Of a stretch of 54,703 nt of DNA, positions 1 through 6,469 are shown one piece after another. How positions within the stretch are numbered: position 1 is the stretch's first letter; each line of letters opens with the position of its first letter. The stretch lies in the NCBI GenBank assembly GCA_946185535.1, contig CAMHJX010000022.1:1-54703 (forward strand), given 5' to 3'. This DNA is from an uncultured Bacteroidales bacterium. Lineage in GTDB: Bacteria; Bacteroidota; Bacteroidia; Bacteroidales; F082. The position numbers and the translations under genes were made by a program. Under the pieces are notes generated by a model. That model saw only the letters and a list, made by a program, of their open reading frames with translations, searched no databases and was not told where the DNA came from.

Positions 1-1498
1 CGTTGGCCACGCGGTTGATCTTCTCCTCGCGGAGTTCGGTCATAATCTGGTGGTTTTCAGGATTGGTCGACAGGTTACCCTTGCCGTTTTCCTTTTCCAA
101 ACCACCGACGCGGTGACGCAGGCCAGGCGTGCCCGGGATAGCCCATTCGCGACGCAACCATTTCTCGTCGCGGCGGTAAGGCATATAGACCGGGTCGTTG
201 GCTTTGGCCAACGGAGGCGTGATGCTCGGCAGGTCGGCCATCTTGGGGATGCGGAACACCTCGGAGCCGTTACCCAGTGAACCGTCGCTGAGCATGATGA
301 CAGGAGTCATGTGCTCCATGGCGATACGGGCGGCCTCGAAAGCAGTGTAGAAGCAACCGGCAGAGCTGCGGGCAGCGATGACCACAAGCGGAGCGTCACC
401 ATTGCGGCCATAGAGGGCCTGCATCAGGTCGCTCTGCTCCATCTTGGTCGGCAGACCCGTGGAAGGACCGCCACGCTGCACGTCGATGACGACGAGCGGC
501 AGTTCGGTCATCACGGCCAGACCCAAGGCTTCGCTCTTCAGCGAGAGGCCAGGGCCGGAGGTCGTCGTCACGGCCATGCAGCCCGTGTAGGCGGCGCCGA
601 TCGACGACATGATGCCGGCGATTTCGTCTTCAGCCTGATAGGCCTTGACGTTGAGGTTTTTGTATTTGGTCAGCTCGGCCAAAATGTCGGTGGCAGGCGT
701 GATGGGATACGAACCGAGGAACAACGGGCGGCCCGACTTCTCGCTGGCGGCCATCAAGCCCCAAGCGGCGGCGGTGTTGCCCGTGATGTTGCGGTACTTG
801 CCTTTTTCGAGGTCGGCGGCTTCCACCTTATAAGTATTGGTGAAGAGCTCCCAAGTGTCGGCGTAGTGGTAACCGGCGTCGAGGACGGTGCGGTTGGCCT
901 TGATCACCTGGTCCTTGCCTTTGAACTTCGTCTCGAAATAACGGTAGACCGTGTCGAGTTCGCGGTTGAACAAGTACATCACGATACCGAGGGCGAACAT
1001 GTTCTTCGATTTCAGCATCGACTTGTTGTCCATGCCGAAGTCCTTCAGGGCCTCTTTGGTGAGTTCCGAGATGGGGGCCTTAATGACCTGATAGTCGGCC
1101 AAGGTGCCATCCACGGTGGGGTCAGCGGCATAGCCAGCCTTTTCGAGGGCCTTGTCGGTCATCGAGTCGGAGTCGAAGATGATGATGGTTCCGGGACGGA
1201 GCCAGCGCATGTTCGCCTTGATGGAGGCGGGGTTCATAGCCACGAGGACGTCGCAGAGGTCGCCGGTGGTGTGAACGGGTTTGTGTCCAAAGTGCACTTG
1301 GAAGCCAGAGACGCCAGCCACGGTGCCTTGCGGCGGGCGGATTTCAGCCGGATAGTCCGGGAATGTGGCGAAATCGTTTCCGGCAAATGCTGTTGAATCC
1401 GAAAAAAGATTTCCGGTAAGTTGCATACCATCGCCCGAGTCGCCAGAAAAACGGATGACGACATGTTCAAGGGCTACAACCTTACTTTTTGCTGTCAT
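1..1498 (-). CDS. korA: 2-oxoglutarate:ferredoxin oxidoreductase, alpha (fused gamma-alpha) subunit, 3' part missing
   Basis: Catalytic subunit of a 2-oxoacid:ferredoxin oxidoreductase, which decarboxylates 2-oxoglutarate (or a related 2-oxoacid) to the acyl-CoA and reduces ferredoxin in the cytoplasm. The minus-strand frame is open from ATG at 1498 to the window edge (about 499 codons). It begins MTAKSKVVALEHVVIRFSGD and carries the GDSGDGMQLTG motif of the gamma domain near residues 19-29, then the alpha-type pyrophosphate-binding part. At the left edge it reads NHQIMTELREEKINRVAN, typical of KorA. Bacteroidota KorA is usually a little over 600 residues, so roughly 100 are missing. KorB would be expected next, outside the window. 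The choice of 2-oxoglutarate over branched-chain oxoacids is inferred from overall resemblance. A ferredoxin gene lies divergently 350 bases away. Confidence 0.9.
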   Translation of the reverse strand, partial: MTAKSKVVALEHVVIRFSGDSGDGMQLTGNLFSDSTAFAGNDFATFPDYPAEIRPPQGTVAGVSGFQVHFGHKPVHTTGDLCDVLVAMNPASIKANMRWLRPGTIIIFDSDSMTDKALEKAGYAADPTVDGTLADYQVIKAPISELTKEALKDFGMDNKSMLKSKNMFALGIVMYLFNRELDTVYRYFETKFKGKDQVIKANRTVLDAGYHYADTWELFTNTYKVEAADLEKGKYRNITGNTAAAWGLMAASEKSGRPLFLGSYPITPATDILAELTKYKNLNVKAYQAEDEIAGIMSSIGAAYTGCMAVTTTSGPGLSLKSEALGLAVMTELPLVVIDVQRGGPSTGLPTKMEQSDLMQALYGRNGDAPLVVIAARSSAGCFYTAFEAARIAMEHMTPVIMLSDGSLGNGSEVFRIPKMADLPSITPPLAKANDPVYMPYRRDEKWLRREWAIPGTPGLRHRVGGLEKENGKGNLSTNPENHQIMTELREEKINRVAN

Positions 1499-1504
1499 AT
1501 TTAA

Positions 1505-1623
1505 TGATTTAAAGATTTAATATTCAAGATTTAAAGATTTAAAGATTAGCCTTCAGCCATCAGCAATCAGCTTTCAGCCGGTCTAAACCGAGCTGAGGGC
1601 TGACTACTGAAGGCTGACAGCTT
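1505..1623. repeat. AT-rich direct repeats and a TCAGC/GCTGA array in the korA leader
   Basis: Two kinds of repetition are visible. Next to the korA start codon the sequence is built from repeats of GATTTAAA (1505-1547). Further upstream, 1549-1623 is an array of TCAGC units spaced by two bases, followed by an array of the complementary GCTGA units, so the block can fold back on itself. A near-copy of the TCAGC/GCTGA block lies at 36662-36726 in the queuosine operon. Confidence 0.6.
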
Positions 1624-1635
1624 TTAAATTTGCTG

Positions 1636-1668
1636 CAAAAGTACGTAATAAAAAGGTGCAAACCCAAA
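1636..1668 (-). promoter_or_regulatory. korA promoter
   Basis: On the minus strand TACTTTTG (1643 to 1636) fits the -7 consensus TAnnTTTG, with TTTG (1668 to 1665) 21 bases upstream. It implies an RNA start near 1629 and a leader of about 130 bases that contains the repeat block at 1505-1623. Confidence 0.65.
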
Positions 1669-1798
1669 GAAAACCGCATTTTATTTTCCTTTTTAGAAGT
1701 ACACTGGCAGCTCATTCAATATCAGCACTTTAAGCATTATTATTATTTAGACTGAATAAAAATTTCGTTTTTGGGCTTATTGGCAATGAAAGTTGTAG

Positions 1799-1806
1799 TA
1801 TTTTTG
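1799..1806 (+). promoter_or_regulatory. ferredoxin promoter, -7 element
   Basis: TATTTTTG fits TAnnTTTG and stands about 40 bases before the ferredoxin ATG. No well-spaced TTTG was found at -33. Confidence 0.55.
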
Positions 1807-1847
1807 CGGCACGAAAACTCAAAACAAACCTTAAAATTAAAATCATT

Positions 1848-2015
1848 ATGGCTTACAAAATCACAGACAGCTGCGTTGCTTGCGGCACATGTATTGACGA
1901 ATGCCCAGTGGGCGCTATTTCGGAAGGCGACATCTATGTCATCGACCCTGACACCTGCGTTGGTTGCGGCACATGCGCCGGCGCTTGCCCGAACGAAGCA
2001 ATCGTTGAAGACTAA
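1848..2015 (+). CDS. 2[4Fe-4S] ferredoxin, 55 residues
   Basis: Small soluble electron carrier with two [4Fe-4S] clusters, the usual redox partner of 2-oxoacid:ferredoxin oxidoreductases. The frame starts [20 protein letters not shown] and ends EAIVED followed by TAA. Cysteines 9, 12, 15 and 19 form one CxxCxxCxxxCP cluster motif. Cysteines 37, 40, 43 and 47 form the second. The length matches clostridial-type bacterial ferredoxins. It is monocistronic, with its own promoter upstream and a strong hairpin terminator 31 bases after the stop. Its position back to back with korA suggests it serves that enzyme, but this is inference. A longer frame overlapping the same bases in another phase (1771-2019) is a shadow. 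Confidence 0.95.
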   Translation: MAYKITDSCVACGTCIDECPVGAISEGDIYVIDPDTCVGCGTCAGACPNEAIVED

Positions 2016-2046
2016 TTGAAAAAAGTAACTGCATTAAAAGTAAGGA

Positions 2047-2073
2047 AAAGCCTGCCAAAAACAGGCTTTTTTT
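2047..2073 (+). terminator. intrinsic terminator of the ferredoxin gene
   Basis: AAAGCCTG (2047-2054) and CAGGCTTT (2062-2069) form an 8-bp stem with a 7-base loop, followed by a run of T. Confidence 0.85.
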
Positions 2074-2114
2074 ACTTTTTTTGTCAGTTTTTTAAAGTTT
2101 GGCAAACTATTTGC

Positions 2115-2122
2115 TATATTTG
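2115..2122 (+). promoter_or_regulatory. -7 element before the first tandem lipoprotein
   Basis: TATATTTG fits TAnnTTTG and lies 64 bases before the ATG at 2186. A TTTG at 2098-2101 is too close (13 bases) for the usual -33 spacing. Confidence 0.5.
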
Positions 2123-2185
2123 CCACGTTCTTTGAGAGAAACAAACGTAAACAAATAACCTAATTATTAACTAAAATCATTAAAA

Positions 2186-3061
2186 ATGAAGAAATTAGCT
2201 TTAGCACTTGTGTGCTTCGCCAGCGTTGCTTTCTTTGCAAGCTGCACTAAGACAATCGAACATCCGGAACCTTCAATCGCCATTAAGACGGGTGAGTATT
2301 TCATCACGGGTAGCGTCGATCAACCCACAGTCATTGATTACGACGATGAAAACGCTATCAATTTCAAGTACGGTTTCCATGTTGAAGCCAACTCTGAAAC
2401 CAAGAAAGAACTGAAGAACATGGTGATTACCATGGATGTGATCTCTTATAATGAAGATGGTCAAGAGAATGAAGTTTATTACGACACCATCGACCTTGCT
2501 GGAAAAACTTCCTATGATTTCGAAGATTTTCTCTTCGTACAAGAAAGAGAGATTTACACCGCTATGGAAGGCACAATCAAGGCTGTTGTGACTGACGTTG
2601 ACAACCAAACCAACACCGCCACCGTCGCTTTCAAATGCGAATATGAATATACTCCTGAACCACTGATTGGCCGCACCATTGAATGGATTCGCAGAGGAAA
2701 CAATGTCCTGAACGCTGATGAAATGGCAGAATACGGTTTGATGTGGGATATCACATTCAAGGCCCCGTTTGCCACTATCAAACCCTTGAATAATGATGTT
2801 GTCATGTACTTGTGCAACGGTGACGACTTTGATGACATTGTTAACGTGGACGAAAAGTACACCTATTTCAGCAACCTTGCCGAAAATGCCACCCCAGTTG
2901 AATCCTATCGCAAAATTGATGCTAATTTAGAACATGCTGACTACAACGACATGCTGGCCATCGTCTATGGTGAGAAGTATTCCCTGATCCGCATCAACCA
3001 CGCTGACGTTGAGACTGGATCTTTTGGCACTCAAATCACCATCACCGGTGATGCCAAATAA
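2186..3061 (+). CDS. lipoprotein of unknown function, first of a tandem pair
   Basis: A 291-residue exported lipoprotein. The signal peptide MKKLALALVCFASVAFFASC ends in a lipobox with Cys20 as the lipidation site. Residues about 35-155 look like an all-beta domain rich in Asp, Glu and Thr. The last 130 residues, from the motif GRTIEWIR near residue 165, are rich in acidic pairs (GDDFDDI) and aromatics and end in QITITGDAK. The next gene (3197-4039) carries nearly the same C-terminal domain on a divergent N-terminus, so the two are tandem duplicates. I do not recognise the family. The C-terminal domain looks like a small beta structure, perhaps a binding module. Each copy has its own -7 promoter element and terminator, so they are separate transcripts. 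Most likely outer-membrane or surface located, by inference. Confidence 0.85.
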   Translation: MKKLALALVCFASVAFFASCTKTIEHPEPSIAIKTGEYFITGSVDQPTVIDYDDENAINFKYGFHVEANSETKKELKNMVITMDVISYNEDGQENEVYYDTIDLAGKTSYDFEDFLFVQEREIYTAMEGTIKAVVTDVDNQTNTATVAFKCEYEYTPEPLIGRTIEWIRRGNNVLNADEMAEYGLMWDITFKAPFATIKPLNNDVVMYLCNGDDFDDIVNVDEKYTYFSNLAENATPVESYRKIDANLEHADYNDMLAIVYGEKYSLIRINHADVETGSFGTQITITGDAK

Positions 3062-3086
3062 TGACGCTACAATTATTGCGGAATAT

Positions 3087-3118
3087 AATAGGACGGTTTA
3101 ACACCGTCCTATTTTTTT
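3087..3118 (+). terminator. intrinsic terminator after the first tandem lipoprotein
   Basis: AATAGGACGGT (3087-3097) pairs perfectly with ACCGTCCTATT (3103-3113) across a 5-base loop, and a T run follows. The T run overlaps the -33 element of the next promoter. Confidence 0.9.
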
Positions 3119-3148
3119 GTTCCATTTCCAATGAATTTGCTATTTTTG
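3116..3148 (+). promoter_or_regulatory. promoter of the second tandem lipoprotein
   Basis: TTTG at 3116-3119, a 21-base spacer, then TATTTTTG at 3141-3148: a full Bacteroidota -33/-7 pair, 48 bases before the ATG. Confidence 0.7.
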
Positions 3149-3196
3149 CAAATTATAACTTATTTGTGATATAACAATAACTAAAACACAAAAAAG

Positions 3197-4039
3197 ATGA
3201 AAAAGCCCGCTGTTATATTCTTCATGTTATGCCTTACCAGCATCGCTTTATTAGCTGGCTGCAAGAAAGGAGTCATGCCCGATGAGCCCGAAACCCCAGT
3301 CACGCCTGACAACACGAAACCATCTTTGAGCATAATCAACCAAGAAGGATACATAGCCAATGGCGACACACTCCAATGTGGCACTAGCTACAATTTTGGT
3401 TTCATTGCCCTTTCCAATTCCCAAACAAACGCCGAACTCTCTTCGTTAATCATCCTAATTGATGACGAAGAAAAAACCAACCTTGAATTGAGCGACACTG
3501 AATACATTTATAACGACAGCATTTCTTTCAACAATGACTACCCCATCGACAGAGTCACTATCACAGCTATTTTGAGCGATATTGCTGGAAATAAGGTCTC
3601 CAAATCCCTACAAGTTCATCTCCAAAAAACCAATCCTGAAACGCTGGTTGGCCGCACGATTGAATGGATTCGCAAGGGACAAACTGTTGAGAGCGCAGAA
3701 GAGATGGCTCAATATGGTCTTCAGTGGTCTGGCAGTTACAAGGATATCATGGCCACCATCGAGCCCTTGGATGATGATGTAATTCTTTACTTGTGCGACG
3801 GTGATGATTTTGATGACATCATTTACTGGAGCGACAAGTACGCCTATTTCAACGAACTGGCTGAAACCGCCGATCCTATCGAAAAGTATCGTAACATCAC
3901 CACCAATAACGATTCCAGCTACAACGATATGCTGGCCGTTGTCTATGGCGATGACCTCTTCCTGATCCACATCACCTATGCCGACATCAAAATCGGTAAC
4001 TATGGCACCCAAATCACCATCACTGGTGAAACCAAATAA
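3197..4039 (+). CDS. lipoprotein of unknown function, second of a tandem pair
   Basis: A 280-residue lipoprotein whose signal peptide ends LLAGC, with Cys22 as the predicted lipidation site. A Pro/Glu-rich linker (PDEPETPVTPDN) follows, then an N-terminal beta-rich domain with little identity to that of the preceding gene. The final 130 residues repeat the paralogous domain: GRTIEWIRKG, then YLCDGDDFDDI, and finally the end QITITGETK. The strong C-terminal against weak N-terminal similarity suggests duplication followed by divergence or replacement of the outward-facing half. No enzyme motif is visible. It has its own promoter, and a terminator shared with the convergent GH2 gene follows. Confidence 0.85.
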   Translation: MKKPAVIFFMLCLTSIALLAGCKKGVMPDEPETPVTPDNTKPSLSIINQEGYIANGDTLQCGTSYNFGFIALSNSQTNAELSSLIILIDDEEKTNLELSDTEYIYNDSISFNNDYPIDRVTITAILSDIAGNKVSKSLQVHLQKTNPETLVGRTIEWIRKGQTVESAEEMAQYGLQWSGSYKDIMATIEPLDDDVILYLCDGDDFDDIIYWSDKYAYFNELAETADPIEKYRNITTNNDSSYNDMLAVVYGDDLFLIHITYADIKIGNYGTQITITGETK

Positions 4040-4058
4040 CTCAAACTCATTCAATAAA

Positions 4059-4086
4059 AAAGAGACGCGTCGTAACGTGTCTCTTT
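4059..4086. terminator. bidirectional terminator between lipoprotein and GH2 gene
   Basis: AAAGAGACGCG (4059-4069) pairs with CGTGTCTCTTT (4076-4086) with one G-U pair. T-rich flanks on both strands fit termination from both convergent genes. The stem core GAGACGCG belongs to the AGAGACG palindrome family seen at 38395, 49747 and 54288. Confidence 0.8.
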
Positions 4087-4092
4087 ATTTTA

Positions 4093-5901
4093 TTATTCCG
4101 CAAAAGCATGACTGATTTTCCGGTTGATTTGCAGCAGCCGCTTTTCATCCAGTTTAATGACCGTCCTATCGTATGTCATCAGACCGTTGAGCTCAGTCTC
4201 GCAGTCGGTGGTCTGCGTGTAGACCGCAGCCGAAAAGCCTTGGAAAGCCATCTTGTATAATTGATTAGCGTATTCCACATAGATATCTGTCACTTTTTCC
4301 TCAGTGTCAAACTCCACATAGCCCCAACCTTGGTCTTTCACCCAAGTGTGGCCTTCCACCTTGCGTCCAATGCCTCCATATTCGCCTAAAACCGTGGCGC
4401 GGGTCGGATCATAAAGCACCATCTTCGGCTCGGGATAATGGTGCAGGTCGAGGATATCACCACATTGGTAGAAATTGCCACCTGAAGCAGGATTCACCAA
4501 ACGCGTCGGGTCAAGTTTCTTGGTCATCTCCACGATTTCAGGGGTCTTGAACTGTCCCCACGATTCATTGAAAGGCACCCAAACGCCAATGCATGGCTGC
4601 GACTTCAGGCTATTGATAATCTCGGTCCACTCTTTGATATAGCACTCCTCAGACTCGAGGCTGCGTAAGCTCTCTGGCCCTTGGTAGTATTGCGTTGTTT
4701 GCCACTCGGGGCCGCGACCGCCACTGGGCATGTCTTGCCAGACAATCATTCCAATGCGGTCGCAATGATAGTACCACCGTGCCGGCTCCACTTTCACATG
4801 CTTGCGAATCATATTGAAGCCCAAGTCTTTGGTCTTCTGAATGTCGTAGGCCAAGGCCTCGTCAGTAGGAGCTGTGTAGAGGCCATCGGGCCACCAACCT
4901 TGGTCGAGGGGCCCGAAATGGAAAATCGGGAGGCCATTCAAGGTCAGACGCACAATACCATTCTCATCGCGTTTTGAGCCAAAGCTCCGCATGGCAAAAT
5001 AGCTATCCACTTCATCTATCACCTTGCCTTTACGCAGCACCTTGACTTTCATGTCATACAGGAACGGATGGTCAGGCGTCCAGCGGAGGAATTCCTCTGG
5101 CATGTTCACCTCCACAGGCTGTCCATTGATGGATTTGCCTGTTGCCACTTTCTGTCCTTCATAAGTCACCTCAACCTGATAGAGGTCATCTTTGGTCAGA
5201 TTGGAAAAATCAATTTCGACACTGACCGTAGCCTTATCGAAATTAGGCGTAGTAACAAGGTTTTGGATATAATCCTCGGGGACATATTCGAGCCACACCG
5301 TCTGCCAAATTCCAGTCACAGATGTATAGAAAATGCCACGCGGCTTGATGACCTGCTTTCCGTGTGGGATATAGCTGCTGTTGGTCGGATCCCAAACGCG
5401 GACTACCATGTTGTTTTGTTTGCCCTTCAAAGCTTGTGTAATGTCGAAGGTAAACGGCGTGTAACCACCTGTGTGCGAACCCACTTTGATATCATTCACC
5501 CAGACATCCGTCATCCAATCCACCGCACCGAAATGCAACAGGACACGACCATTTTTCCAATTACCTGGCACAGCAAAAGTCTTCTGATACCAAAGTGCAT
5601 TGTCAGGCCCAACCTCTTTCTGTACCCCAGAAAGTGACGACTCGATGCAGAACGGAACGAGGATGTCACCCTCATAATGGCTAGGAGCCTTCTCCCCTTT
5701 CGTTGTGATGGCATACTGCCATAGGCCATTGAGGGTCTTCCAATCTGGGCGCACCATCATAGGGCGCGGATACTCGGGCAAGGCGTTTTCAGGTGAGACT
5801 TGTTCCGCCCAACGGGTTTTGATTTTGTCGCCAGCCGGGGCATACTGTGCCATGGCAAGGTTTGCTAATAGCATTGGGATTAGTAAGAATTTGATTTTCA
5901 T
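4093..5901 (-). CDS. exported glycoside hydrolase family 2 enzyme (beta-galactosidase/beta-glucuronidase-like)
   Basis: A 602-residue hydrolase of beta-linked sugars, predicted periplasmic. The signal peptide is MKIKFLLIPMLLANLAMAQ. I chose ATG at 5901 because the 17 codons of upstream open frame have no signal character and run into an inverted repeat. Order of domains: jelly-roll sugar-binding domain with LNGLWQYAI and VLLHFGAVDWMTDVWVN (about residues 50-200), an immunoglobulin-like sandwich (about 220-310), then a TIM barrel. The barrel has the acid/base in PFNESWG (Glu446) and the probable nucleophile in GEYGG (Glu507). It lacks the long C-terminal domains of LacZ, so it belongs to the short GH2 group common in Bacteroidota. 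The exact substrate cannot be read from the sequence. No SusC/SusD pair is adjacent. Confidence 0.9.
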   Translation of the reverse strand: MKIKFLLIPMLLANLAMAQYAPAGDKIKTRWAEQVSPENALPEYPRPMMVRPDWKTLNGLWQYAITTKGEKAPSHYEGDILVPFCIESSLSGVQKEVGPDNALWYQKTFAVPGNWKNGRVLLHFGAVDWMTDVWVNDIKVGSHTGGYTPFTFDITQALKGKQNNMVVRVWDPTNSSYIPHGKQVIKPRGIFYTSVTGIWQTVWLEYVPEDYIQNLVTTPNFDKATVSVEIDFSNLTKDDLYQVEVTYEGQKVATGKSINGQPVEVNMPEEFLRWTPDHPFLYDMKVKVLRKGKVIDEVDSYFAMRSFGSKRDENGIVRLTLNGLPIFHFGPLDQGWWPDGLYTAPTDEALAYDIQKTKDLGFNMIRKHVKVEPARWYYHCDRIGMIVWQDMPSGGRGPEWQTTQYYQGPESLRSLESEECYIKEWTEIINSLKSQPCIGVWVPFNESWGQFKTPEIVEMTKKLDPTRLVNPASGGNFYQCGDILDLHHYPEPKMVLYDPTRATVLGEYGGIGRKVEGHTWVKDQGWGYVEFDTEEKVTDIYVEYANQLYKMAFQGFSAAVYTQTTDCETELNGLMTYDRTVIKLDEKRLLQINRKISHAFAE

Positions 5902-5928
5902 ATTATTGTAAGTATTAGTTTCATATAA

Positions 5929-6056
5929 AGATTCCCTTCGGGAATGGAGCATTAACTACGTGTTATCAAGCGGCGGTTTATTACGTCTACATATCGTAAG
6001 GTCTCTTAGCCGCCGCTGGAAACCTTATTTCCGTCTTCCATTCCCGAAGGGAATCT
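5929..6056. repeat. 128-bp element with perfect 20-bp inverted ends and a nested inverted repeat
   Basis: The 20 bases at 5929-5948 are the exact reverse complement of 6037-6056. Each arm is itself a small palindrome (ATTCCC-TTC-GGGAAT). Inside, AGCGGCGG (5969-5976) pairs with CCGCCGCT (6010-6017). The right end touches the stop codon of the gene at 6056-6469. It could be a small non-autonomous mobile element, or a terminator/attenuator ahead of the GH2 gene. Confidence 0.75.
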
Positions 6057-6469
6057 CATTCTTCCATCATTTCCTTATTAAACGCTTCAGCAGCGGCAAT
6101 GAGGCTGTGGACGGCACGAGGAATCAATTCCTCAACCTGTGGCGTGGAGTCGAGCATCTGCTCAAAACACATCCAGACCGAAGACCCTTTATCGTGTTCA
6201 TCCTCAAACTCATAGAGCACAGCCTTAACCACCTTATAGTTCCAATTGACATTGTTGCAAGCCATGATAGCCTCGGCAAAGTTGTCATCGGTCACATCGA
6301 AAACGCCGGGCAGAATCAAGCGGAAAAACAACGGGTCATCTGCATCATTCCATAGGAGGAAATTCCAACCTTCATAGCTGAAATTCAAGCCCAAGTCGTT
6401 CTTTTTTGAGACAACCCCTATGGACTTCAAATACCTTGACACCAAAGTTTTAATGTTCATCACGATCAC
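6056..6469 (-). CDS. small acidic protein coupled to the kinase-AAA gene (YbjN-like?)
   Basis: A 137-residue protein, rich in Asp, Glu and Trp, without signal peptide or membrane segment. The pattern (LGLNFSYEGWNFLLWNDADD, a central FDVTDDNFAEAIMACNNVN, a long C-terminal helix ending in NKEMMEE) resembles the YbjN/secretion-chaperone-like fold, but this is a weak, fold-level impression. Two starts are possible. GTG at 6469 overlaps the stop of the upstream gene (GTGA). ATG at 6460, giving MNIKTL, begins 5 bases after that stop. Either makes it translationally coupled to the kinase-AAA gene, so a direct partnership, for example as a chaperone or adaptor of that protein, is plausible but unproven. 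Confidence 0.75.
   Translation of the reverse strand: MIVMNIKTLVSRYLKSIGVVSKKNDLGLNFSYEGWNFLLWNDADDPLFFRLILPGVFDVTDDNFAEAIMACNNVNWNYKVVKAVLYEFEDEHDKGSSVWMCFEQMLDSTPQVEELIPRAVHSLIAAAEAFNKEMMEE

Noticed and set aside
311-1396. 361-residue plus-strand frame
   Set aside because: It is the antisense of korA, His/Gly/Val-rich without domains; the minus strand gives an unmistakable KorA.
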